DNA of 64,000 nt from Rhizobium sp. 18055 (lineage in GTDB: Bacteria > Pseudomonadota > Alphaproteobacteria > Rhizobiales > Rhizobiaceae): the NCBI RefSeq assembly GCF_902706285.1, contig NZ_CACSKD010000005.1:62001-126000 (forward strand). Reading direction: 5' to 3'. The position numbers were made by a program, and so were the translations under genes. Below, piece by piece: positions 29,041-36,038 of this stretch (within the stretch, counting starts at the first letter, position 1; every line of letters starts with the position of its first letter). The notes beneath the pieces are model-generated. The model saw only the letters and a program-made list of their open reading frames with translations. It did no database searches and was not told the DNA's origin.

Positions 29041-29843
29041 AGGTCACCGCCGACTTCTGCTGGCGCTTCGACGGGCTCAGGGAAATACTTAAGCAGCTCA
29101 GCGCGCCAAAAATCTCGGCTCTCATACCACTGCGCGCCCACGCTTTCGGTTGCGACCGGGTCTTTGTTTTCTTTGATGTACTCTTCCAATCGGTCAGGTG
29201 AGGTATGCTGACCTTTGCGCCGCTGAACTCCAGCGTCGTCCAGTTTTCCAGCCTCGCGAAGCTCGTAGAGCGCTTCCGTGTATCGGTCAAAAAGACCCTT
29301 GTAGTGCCCAAGCTCAATCCCACGCCAGCGGTCTCGATCTGAAAATGCACGAGCGTTCGATTCCATAGTGTTCAGACGCTCAATGGCTCTATCAACCGAT
29401 TTCGCGTGGATGGCCTGTTGAACCTTCGTCAGGAACTCCCGACGGTCGGCATCTTCAAAACCAGGTGAGGCGTAGCGCTCAGACATCTTGTAAACCAACC
29501 CAGCGCGGGCCTCGTCGTCGGCCATGATGCCGTCTGCTAATTCCTCCGGGGTGACTCGATCAAGGACGAACGAAACCAGATCTTCGATAGGGAAATTGAT
29601 TGCTCCATCGACGACACTCATGTTCGGGAAATGTCGGCCAGGATCGGTGGAGACGTAATGTTTGCGTTGCGCCGTGACTTCCCCATCATCCCAAACAGTG
29701 ATGTTAAAGTCGTTCAGAGAGTGGACTGTTGCTTTGCGCTCCTTGGTGATCGTCTCGTTTTCGAGATCGATATTCACGTTCGTCGCAATCTCATGGTCAA
29801 CCTTCAGTGTCGAAGGACGGTCGTTGTATCGAGAGAGAAACAT
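29037..29843 (-). CDS. Hypothetical phage protein, 268 aa
   Basis: A 268-residue acidic protein lying between nuclease and ATPase genes, sharing ATGA-type overlap with the ATPase gene and abutting the nuclease gene. The first about 60 residues look beta-rich (TVHSLNDFNITVWDDGEVTA). The rest is helical and charged (AIHAKSVDRAIERLNTMES; GHYKGLFDRYTEALYELREA). No motif is recognised. The context suggests an accessory factor of the recombination module, perhaps single-strand DNA related; this is position-only inference. Confidence 0.6.
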   Translation of the reverse strand: MFLSRYNDRPSTLKVDHEIATNVNIDLENETITKERKATVHSLNDFNITVWDDGEVTAQRKHYVSTDPGRHFPNMSVVDGAINFPIEDLVSFVLDRVTPEELADGIMADDEARAGLVYKMSERYASPGFEDADRREFLTKVQQAIHAKSVDRAIERLNTMESNARAFSDRDRWRGIELGHYKGLFDRYTEALYELREAGKLDDAGVQRRKGQHTSPDRLEEYIKENKDPVATESVGAQWYESRDFWRAELLKYFPEPVEAPAEVGGDL

Positions 29844-30865
29844 CAGTTCGGCTCCATGATTGGTTTGCTGCGATAAGGGCGGGATTCGTAGAACGGCAGA
29901 GGATCGAACCCGAGACCCTGCAGGTACGGGTCCTCGATCTCGCGAGCGAGCCAGCTAGTTTCGACGTAAGCGGGCATCTCGGCGCGCACGGTTTCCTTCG
30001 GATATCCCGGCCACCAGTTCTCGGCATTGCACTTGCGCCAGAGCATGAAGGCGTCAGATGCCATCTTCTCGCCGATCACGCGTCCGGCGTCGTCAACCTC
30101 GACGACGGTGATCTCGAACGGCGCGAACTGCTCCTGCACGACGAACAGGAACGACAGCTTTTTCTCGTGCCGATCGATCTCCGGAAAGATGTGACGGACG
30201 CCGCGGCGATAGAACCCATCCTGAAAATGGTAGTGGTTCGAGAAGATGGCGCGGCTGACCTGCATCGGGGCGGCGCTGAGTTCGGTGGTCTTGTAGTCCA
30301 GCACAGTGATCCGGTCCGGCATGACGCTGATGCGGTCCATACGCGCTCTGGCCCAGTGATCGCCGCAACGGTCGCGCCAGACGGCGGTGACCTCGTTGAA
30401 TGCGATCTCGTCATCGGCCGGGTTTGCCAGCGCGCGGATCGATGCATGCTCGTTGTCGGCAAGCTCGGCTCGGGCCGTGTCGACCATGGCCTCGACGGTC
30501 TCGAAGTCAGCCTTCAGCAGCGGGATTGCACCGCGCGCCTGTGCCTGCGACCGCTCCTCCTGTGCCGCCTTCTTCTTGAAGTCGTCATAGTCGAGCACGG
30601 CAATCTCGGTGTTCTGCCGCAACAGCAGCGCATGTGCTGCCGATCCGATATCGCGCGTCCGGCTGTTGGCCTGCTCTTCCTCTGGCTGCTTGGTGAGCTT
30701 CGGGTGAGCTGCATAGGCATGGCGTGGAGATTCGAGGATCAGCTTCTGCGCGATCGAGCGGCTGAGGCTGAACGGTTTGACAGGATCTGCGTGATATGCC
30801 GCCTCGCTCATACGGTAGAGACCGGGGCCGGTGACGGTTTCGGAGTTAATGAGGTCCACTGTCAT
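29843..30865 (-). CDS. PD-(D/E)XK phage exonuclease, RecE-like
   Basis: A 340-residue nuclease. The catalytic core pattern is visible: RDIGSAAHALLL (motif with the conserved Gly/His), the metal-binding Asp in RMDRISVMPDRI, the D-x-K element in ITVLDYKTTE, and the Tyr/Gln helix HFQDGFYRRGV. This matches the RecE/RecB-type exonucleases of phage recombination systems, which degrade one strand of double-stranded DNA ends. The start is ATG 30865, overlapping the preceding small gene by 4 bases. Together with the ATPase gene it forms a likely recombination module. Confidence 0.82.
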   Translation of the reverse strand: MTVDLINSETVTGPGLYRMSEAAYHADPVKPFSLSRSIAQKLILESPRHAYAAHPKLTKQPEEEQANSRTRDIGSAAHALLLRQNTEIAVLDYDDFKKKAAQEERSQAQARGAIPLLKADFETVEAMVDTARAELADNEHASIRALANPADDEIAFNEVTAVWRDRCGDHWARARMDRISVMPDRITVLDYKTTELSAAPMQVSRAIFSNHYHFQDGFYRRGVRHIFPEIDRHEKKLSFLFVVQEQFAPFEITVVEVDDAGRVIGEKMASDAFMLWRKCNAENWWPGYPKETVRAEMPAYVETSWLAREIEDPYLQGLGFDPLPFYESRPYRSKPIMEPN

Positions 30866-31116
30866 TCCCCCAGCAGCCAAGCGTCATCGGTATGCTCGCC
30901 CATCGCCATTGCGAGGGAAGCTTCGACGGCTCGTTCTCCATATGAGGGCTCATAATCGGGACCATTGACCCGGCTGACGCAGCGGAAGATGCCGCAGCCC
31001 TTGATGGTGGAGTGAGCAGCATCGATGTGCATGCGGACGGCTTTTTCGTTTTCGAAGCCGGCCTTGCACTGGCCGCACATCCATGGGGATGCCTTGTGGT
31101 GCTTCTTCTTGCTCAT
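30862..31116 (-). CDS. Small C2H2 zinc-finger phage protein
   Basis: An 84-residue protein beginning MSKKKHHKASPWM and carrying a classical C2H2 finger: CGQC, twelve residues, H, IDAA, H (C-x2-C-x12-H-x4-H). Two further Cys lie just after it (KGCGIFRC). The rest is polar with a Met/Ala-rich helix. The basic N-terminus plus a single finger suggests nucleic-acid binding. It overlaps its neighbours by 4 bases on both sides. The finger spacing resembles eukaryotic-type fingers more than the Ros/MucR type (x9 between Cys and His). Confidence 0.7.
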   Translation of the reverse strand: MSKKKHHKASPWMCGQCKAGFENEKAVRMHIDAAHSTIKGCGIFRCVSRVNGPDYEPSYGERAVEASLAMAMGEHTDDAWLLGE

Positions 31117-31313
31117 GACGGCAACCTTTCCGACACAACGCGCGCCACGCCGGCCTGCCCGTGATCGTTCATGCGGAGAAAGCTGCGATACGGGTTCGCC
31201 TGGAACTCGACCCAGAACGCGTCCGTGATCCGGCCTGCCTCGGCCTCGATCTGGTCGCGGTCGATGTTGCGCATGACGGCGATGATGTTGCGGAGGTCGT
31301 GGCCGGTGATCAT
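31113..31313 (-). CDS. Hypothetical phage protein, 66 aa
   Basis: A 66-residue protein starting at ATG 31313 (MITGHDLRNIIAVMRNIDRD). It seems mostly helical and acidic in the first half, with aromatic residues later (FWVEFQANPYRSFLRM). No known domain. It overlaps both neighbours by 4 bases, so it belongs to the coupled operon. Confidence 0.55.
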   Translation of the reverse strand: MITGHDLRNIIAVMRNIDRDQIEAEAGRITDAFWVEFQANPYRSFLRMNDHGQAGVARVVSERLPS

Positions 31314-31630
31314 GCTGCACCGCCAGTCGCTTTGGCGATGGCTGCGTCCGCGACTTCCCATGCGCCGCGAACAATTGCCATTTCGCCGTCCGACATCTGC
31401 ACCCAGATTTGTTCGTAGATGTTCGAAAGGTGCTGCAACGAATCCAGCAGATCAGGCGCGGCGGCGATCAGGCGGGCGTTGGCTACCCACTCGTCCTGCG
31501 CAATAACCGGGTTTTCACCATTGCCAACGCAGCAAATCAGCTTGTCGTCGGTTCCGATGCGCGGCTTGCTGCCATAAGTCAGGCTGATGTCAGCCTTCCA
31601 TTCGCCTTGTGTGTGCTTTGTATCGCTCAT
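31310..31630 (-). CDS. Conserved-type small phage protein, 106 aa
   Basis: A 106-residue protein with the pattern MSDTKHTQGEW at the start and ANARLIAAAPDLLDSL in the middle. That combination (short beta-rich front part, then the NARLIAAAPDLL helix) recurs in many tailed-phage early regions, but the function of the family is unknown to me. Overlaps of 4 bases at both ends tie it to the operon. Confidence 0.7.
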   Translation of the reverse strand: MSDTKHTQGEWKADISLTYGSKPRIGTDDKLICCVGNGENPVIAQDEWVANARLIAAAPDLLDSLQHLSNIYEQIWVQMSDGEMAIVRGAWEVADAAIAKATGGAA

Positions 31631-32067
31631 GCTGCATCTCCCTTGAGAGCGGCACGGGCGACGATCACGACCTGATATTCTTTGTCGCCTTCGAAGTAAT
31701 AGTTATCGATATGGTCAGCGCATGCGCTCAGCGCCTCGCGAAGCCGTTCGATCTCGGCATCCTTGGCGGCGAGGGCAGCTTCGAGCTTCACCACCCTGTG
31801 CTTGTCGGCGAACTCTGGTTTGCTGACATGGACGTGGTTCATAAAGCCCCAGTTCCCCGCCGCCTTCGTCTTGTCCGTCGAGTAGGTGCATTCATCGCAA
31901 AGCGGGGTGCCACATACGAACTGGCCGCAGTAGTCACAGCCATGGGTCGCGGCGTTGCCGCAGCTCGCGCAGGTCACTTTGACGTGTTCCTCGCAGAGGT
32001 AACGCCCATGCTCGACGGGCTTGCCACAGGCATATCTGTAGGTGGAGAACGTGCACTTTTCACTCAT
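31627..32067 (-). CDS. Cys/His-rich small phage protein with coiled coil
   Basis: A 146-residue protein. The first about 60 residues contain a dense Cys/His array: KCTFSTYRYACGKPVEHG, then CEEH, CASCGNAATHGCDYCG and CDEC. It is spaced like B-box or treble-clef zinc modules that bind two or more zinc ions. Residues about 95-120 form a short coiled coil (KLEAALAAKDAEIERLREAL). This looks like a zinc-stabilised adaptor, but no function can be assigned. It sits second in the early operon with 4-base overlaps. Confidence 0.65.
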   Translation of the reverse strand: MSEKCTFSTYRYACGKPVEHGRYLCEEHVKVTCASCGNAATHGCDYCGQFVCGTPLCDECTYSTDKTKAAGNWGFMNHVHVSKPEFADKHRVVKLEAALAAKDAEIERLREALSACADHIDNYYFEGDKEYQVVIVARAALKGDAA

Positions 32068-32426
32068 ACCCGTTCCCCCGAGTTAAACCGGATCAGCGGG
32101 ATAAGGCCACGGCGGTGCTGAAACATCGGCGGTTCGCGGTACTCTTCATCGAGCCAGGACTCCCGCAACTCATCAGGATCGGGACCGCGCCAGCGAGGGT
32201 TCTCCTCGGTGTACGCCTCGCACCAGCGCTTGAACGCGGTGGACGTGTCGACAAAGGCCGGAACCTTGTCATCGGGATTGCCGGTCCAGTCGGACAGCCA
32301 AGCCTCTGCGCATTCCTCGGTCACGTCCTCGCCGGTCAGCGTCTCCATGTCGAAGCGGATCGCCTGTACGAAATCGTCGTTGCCACGGATGGCCTCAGAC
32401 GCGGTGGCATAGACCTTCGGCAGCAC
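32064..32426 (-). CDS. First gene of the phage early operon, start unclear
   Basis: A 120-residue acidic protein if started at the GTG at 32426; no domain recognised (FDMETLTGEDVTEECAEAW; WCEAYTEENPRW). Upstream of the GTG the same frame stays open for about 33 codons to a stop near 32525 and still looks coding (NEQANRWAYYFSETDV), but it contains no usual start codon. An ATG at 32503 lies in another frame and would need a single-base shift to join it. So either the start is unusual or the 5' end carries a frameshift. Confidence 0.55.
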   Translation of the reverse strand: MLPKVYATASEAIRGNDDFVQAIRFDMETLTGEDVTEECAEAWLSDWTGNPDDKVPAFVDTSTAFKRWCEAYTEENPRWRGPDPDELRESWLDEEYREPPMFQHRRGLIPLIRFNSGERV

Positions 32427-32541
32427 GTCGGTTTCGCTGAAATAGTAGGCCCAGCGATTGGCCTGTTCATTGTGGCAATCATGCTCGCTGGCCGCTTGGT
32501 CATTTGATCCGCTAGATATTTTTCACCCACGGAGAAACGCG

Positions 32542-32877
32542 ATGACTGATGATGATAAGCGCTGGTTTGAGCAGATATCGCCTAAGCTTCGGAAATTGGA
32601 CGGCGGTCGGATGATGTTCTGGTGCCCTGGCTGCGACGGAGCTCACATGATCCGCGTCGAGGGTGCTGGACCGGGCTGCTGGGGATACAACGACAACCCA
32701 GAGGCTCCGACGTTCACGCCCTCGGTCCTCGTCACCTACAACGGCCCTAACGCGGGCATTGATGGTGCGCCTCCAGCTGTATGCCACTCTTTCGTGACTG
32801 ATGGCCGGATCCAGTTTCTCGGGGACTGCACGCATACGTTCGCCGGCCAGACGGTCGATCTTGCAGACTTCGACTAG
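32542..32877 (+). CDS. DUF6527-type phage protein
   Basis: A 111-residue protein starting MTDDDKRWFEQISPKLRK. The central pattern MFWCPGCDGAHMIRV, then WGYNDNPEAPTFTPSVLV and CHSFVTDGRIQFLGDCTHTF, followed by GQTVDL, is a recurrent small phage and prophage protein family with Cys/His pairs likely to bind a metal. I recall it as DUF6527 and cannot check the number here. A GGAG site precedes the ATG. It is the first rightward gene, divergent from the early operon. Confidence 0.8.
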   Translation: MTDDDKRWFEQISPKLRKLDGGRMMFWCPGCDGAHMIRVEGAGPGCWGYNDNPEAPTFTPSVLVTYNGPNAGIDGAPPAVCHSFVTDGRIQFLGDCTHTFAGQTVDLADFD

Positions 32878-32938
32878 CCCTGTGCTTTGCCGCGCACCCT
32901 CTGACATCGGATCATGTGTGCATTGAAGCAACTCAGCG

Positions 32939-33022
32939 ATGGAGTTCGAAATGCGCGCATGGTTTTGGAGACAGGTTGCGAAGGTTGGCAATGCACTGCT
33001 GAAGGCAGCGGGCGCCCGGTAA
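32939..33022 (+). CDS. Possible 27-aa phage peptide
   Basis: A short frame reading MEFEMRAWFWRQVAKVGNAL and ending LLKAAGAR: amphipathic and basic with two Trp. It lies between two genes of the same strand with no room for anything else. A second ATG at 32951 is possible. There is no strong ribosome site, so confidence is low. Confidence 0.3.
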   Translation: MEFEMRAWFWRQVAKVGNALLKAAGAR

Positions 33023-33026
33023 CGTC

Positions 33027-33134
33027 ATGTGGATCGAAGATGGCTGGAAAGTCTGGCGGTGCCGCATCGGGCGCATCAAGCTGAAGGTTGGATCGCGGCT
33101 CGTATGCACTGAGACCTGCGGGAATTTCTTCTGA
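33027..33134 (+). CDS. Possible 35-aa protein coupled to terminase
   Basis: A 35-residue frame starting MWIEDGWKVWRCRIGRIKLK, with a basic middle and two Cys near the end. Its TGA overlaps the terminase ATG (TGATG), an arrangement that would couple translation of the terminase to it. No family is recognised. Confidence 0.4.
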   Translation: MWIEDGWKVWRCRIGRIKLKVGSRLVCTETCGNFF

Positions 33135-34438
33135 TGCTTGAGGTCATAGAGCCGGATCGGCCGACAGTTCTCCCGAAGATCGAGCTCGATAGTCATGGTC
33201 GCAAGATCTATGAGCCTGACGGCGATGTGCTGTGTGATTTTCTGGAATGCCGCAAGCATGTGTCGGTGATCCGCGGGTCGATCGGGTCCGGCACATCGAC
33301 GGCCTGCATCATGAAGATGTGGCTGATCTCTTGCGAGCAGAAGCCGAACGGCGACGGGGTGCGCAAGACGCGCTGGGCGGTCTGCCGCAACACCTTTCCT
33401 GACCTGAAGAACACGACGGTCAAGTCGTGGCTCGACTGGTTTCCTGAGGAGATGTACGGCCGGTTCTACTGGGATCGGCCTTTTCGGCACATCATCCGGC
33501 TCGGTGATGTCGAGATGGAAATCATCTTTCTGGCGCTGGATACCGAGGACGATGTGCGCAAGCTGCGGTCGTTCGAGTTCACCGGCATCTGGTTCAACGA
33601 GCTTGAGTTCATCGAGAAGGCTATCCTCGACGAGGCGGAAAGCCGCACCGGGCGATATCCGGCGGTGAAGGATGGCGGGGCGACGTGGGACGGCGTAATC
33701 GCCGACATGAACGCTCCGCGCGAGGATCATTTCATCCCGCTGATGATGGGCGAGGTGCCGCTGCCGGACGATTGGACGGAAGAGGAGCGTCTCGCGTATC
33801 GTCGGCCTGACAATTGGGGCTATCACGTCCAGCCACCTGCCATGCTTGAGATCAAGGATGCTGGTGGCACGTTGACCGGATATTCCATGAACCCGGTGGC
33901 CGAGAACACCAAATGGCTCAAGCCTGGCTACTACGCGGAAAAAATCAAGGGCAAGACGAAGCAGTGGATCGACAGCCGCGTGCTGAACAAGATCACGGTG
34001 TTCGTCGATGGCAAGGCTGTGTGGGAGCAGTTCAACGACGATTCCCATGTGTCGAAGCGGGCACTTGAGCCTATTCCGGGCTGGCCTGTCTATGTCGGTC
34101 TGGACTTCGGCCGCAATCCCGCATGCTGTGTGGCGCAGCTCGTCAACAATCGTTGGCGGGTGTTTGCAGAGGTCACGGCGCGCGGTGCCGGCGCCTCGAT
34201 CTTCGCGCCCCTGGTGAAGCAGTTGCTGACGAAGCGGCTGGGCGACTGGTACGTCGCGGGCGAGGACGGCGATCGGCGTGGATACGAAGTTCTGTTCTTC
34301 GGCGATCCGAAGGGCGACGACGGAACGCAGGCCGACGAGACCACGGCATATGACGTTTTCCGGTCCCATGGCATGCCGGTTCGCGCCGCACCGGTGAAGA
34401 ACAACCACATCCAGACCCGCATCGAGGCGGTCGAGTAG
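33134..34438 (+). pseudogene. terL: Phage terminase large subunit, truncated
   Basis: 434 residues of a TerL ATPase/nuclease, the phage DNA-packaging motor. The P-loop region is IRGSIGSGTSTACIMK, in which the usual P-loop Lys position reads Thr. The Walker-B-like acidic element is GIWFNELEFIEKA, and the nuclease domain opens with PVYVGLDFGRNPACC. The protein ends after HIQTRIEAVE in mid-domain at a stop created where phage sequence meets a flagellin gene. The rest of the nuclease domain, including its later acidic metal ligands, is missing. It is not expected to package DNA. Confidence 0.85.
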
Positions 34439-34966
34439 CGCTATTTCTCCTAGATGCACCTCTGCCGTCTGCACGGCAACACTGCCTGTTTCAGAGCGGA
34501 CGAAGGCCGTCGATACGTTCGCGATGTCAAGTTCGTTATCATTGATGTCAGCGATGTCGGTGCTCAGCCAGTTCTGTCCATTGAAGGTAGCCGATTTGGA
34601 AATGCCGAGGACCTGCTGCTTCAGCTGTTCAAGCTCGTCCTGTACCTTGCCCTTATCGACGCCATCCTCCTTGGCCGCCACAAGCTTGGCTTTGAACTCC
34701 CCGAGGACATCAACAACGGAATCAAGTCCGGCATAGGCCGTATCCACCTTGGCGGCGGCCAAGCCAAGGGAATCGCGGACCGCTGCTATCGCCTTGCTAT
34801 CCGAGCGCATCGTGGTGGCGATCGACCAATAGGCGGCGTTGTCTGCTGCCTTGTCGATCCGCAAACCAGACGACACGCGGTCTTGCGTATCCTGCAGTCC
34901 AGAGTTGACAGACCTGAGCGTCTGAAGTGCATTAAGAGCCGATATATTTGTTAGCAACGAGGTCAT
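34436..34966 (-). pseudogene. Flagellin gene, N-terminal half only
   Basis: About 177 codons of a rhizobial-type flagellin. The N-terminal D0/D1 filament core is plain: MTSLLTNISALNALQTLRSV, DTQDRVSSGLRI, DNAAYWSIATTMRSD and AAKVDTAYAGLDSVVDVL. The variable middle then starts (FNGQNWLSTDIA, FVRSETGSVAVQTAEVH). After LGEIAL the frame enters the antisense of the terminase gene and stays open for another 500 codons. The C-terminal D0/D1 half needed for polymerisation is absent, so it cannot form filaments. It is presumably a paralogue, because functional rhizobial flagellins normally lie in the flagellar cluster. Confidence 0.9.
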
Positions 34967-35498
34967 TTAACTATCCAGAAATAAAACCAAAAATTAGATA
35001 TCGACGAAAACCAAGTGAATCATGCAGCCTATAGCTGTTAAACTAAGAAATTCACGGTTAACAAAGTATGGATGAGATTAGCGAAATCTGATGAACCGGG
35101 CGCAACTCATGAGTTGTTCTTGTATAAAGTGGCCGGAGATGCTTCGCGGGATGGCATGACAAGTATTGCGTGCAGCAATTCCCGGTATCGAAATGCCTGA
35201 TCAGTGCGAAACCTCCGTTTCAGGCGGATATCGCTGCGCGTCGTTACCTGATGGATCAAAGACGGGGCAGCATGAGACACGACAGTCCGGCGCGCGGCGA
35301 TCACGGCTGGTTGTTCCGAACTACGTCTTTGGATGAATGCCCGGACCTGCCATCCCCAGAAATAGCGATATCGCGACTCACTCGTGCCGCATATGAATGC
35401 GAATGTCCTAAAACGTGATGGCGGTCGCGTTTGGATTAGGCGGGCCGTGTCACGAGGGGTTGTCGATACGGCCCGCAACTTTATCTGGGGGAAATGCA
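34967..35498. other. Gene-free stretch upstream of the flagellin fragment
   Basis: About 530 bases, AT-richer than its surroundings near the flagellin start. It must contain the old flagellin promoter, but I could not identify it with confidence. A 14-base perfect palindrome lies at 35103-35116. Open frames on both strands (for example 35107-35499 minus) have no convincing ribosome site or protein character. Confidence 0.6.
35103..35116. repeat. Perfect 14-bp palindrome
   Basis: CAACTCATGAGTTG. It is uninterrupted and could be a dimeric-regulator site, or the stem of a weak hairpin followed by TTCTTG. No gene assignment is possible. Confidence 0.4.
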
Positions 35499-35615
35499 AT
35501 GTGGGACGTCCTGACGATCATTGGCATCTTCGGCCTGCTGTATCTCGGACGCGAGGTGCAGATCGTGTTTGCCAAGGCGCGCGCCTCCGGCTGGAATGAC
35601 TTTCCGCGGCGGTGA
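35499..35615 (+). CDS. Small membrane protein, 38 aa
   Basis: A 38-residue protein: MWDVLTIIGIFGLLYLGREV, then QIVFAKARASGWNDFPRR. One N-terminal transmembrane helix is followed by a short basic cytoplasmic tail. A GGGGGA ribosome site lies about 7 bases before the ATG. Too short for family recognition, but the helix, tail and ribosome site make it more credible than other small frames nearby. Confidence 0.5.
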   Translation: MWDVLTIIGIFGLLYLGREVQIVFAKARASGWNDFPRR

Positions 35616-36038
35616 GGCCTCACCGATCCAATCGGCTGCATCTCGTTTCATTTTGCCCGGTCGTCCGCTCGCCGCGACACCTGTCTGACAGGCGATCGAC
35701 CTTGCCTGCAACTCATCCAAACGGCGGACGTGCCGGCCTCTGCGCGAGATGCTAGAGCTGTCCCGTTGAATTGCGTTTCCCGGTCTTCCTTCGTTCGGAC
35801 CATGCCCGCATTCAAGCGGGCTTTTTTTGTGCCTGAAGCAAGGCCGAAGGTTTTACGAGCGCAGGGCGCGCGCTTCCGCGTTGTCATGCAGCCATTCAAG
35901 AACAGCCTGCGCATTGAACCGCCTAACCAACGAACAACTCTCGTTAATATAGAAATTCAAAGCCGACTATACATTGACAGTTGCTGACTTAGGGCACACT
36001 CTCAGGCGGCTTCGGCAATGGGTATTGAGGGGAATGCA
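35616..36038. other. Gene-free stretch with an orphan terminator
   Basis: About 420 bases between the small membrane protein and the efflux genes. An intrinsic terminator at 35804-35828 lies about 190 bases past the small gene, so either that gene has a long 3' tail or a small RNA is encoded here on the plus strand. The last about 200 bases must hold the efflux promoter. Short frames on both strands lack ribosome sites. Confidence 0.5.
35804..35828 (+). terminator. Intrinsic terminator without an adjacent gene
   Basis: GCCCGC (35804-35809), loop ATTCAA, GCGGGC (35816-35821), then seven T. It is a strong canonical form on the plus strand. Confidence 0.8.

Larger units (their letters stand above)
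24806..34438. mobile_element. Prophage remnant at tRNA-Thr, right end missing
   Basis: A block of phage genes begins at the 3' end of tRNA-Thr. It runs through integrase, an Xis-like protein, a compact early operon and the start of the packaging region, and stops in the terminase large subunit gene. Portal, capsid, tail and lysis genes are absent. I found no second copy of the tRNA-Thr 3' end to the right, so an attR is not visible. The right boundary coincides with a truncated flagellin gene. Excision through normal att recombination therefore looks impossible, inferring from what is present. Confidence 0.85.

Noticed and set aside
35107-35499. 130-codon minus-strand frame upstream of the small membrane protein
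   Set aside because: No ribosome site, Arg-rich shadow-like composition and no recognisable motif.
35648-35987. Frames on both strands around the orphan terminator
   Set aside because: They run across a strong hairpin terminator and lack ribosome sites.
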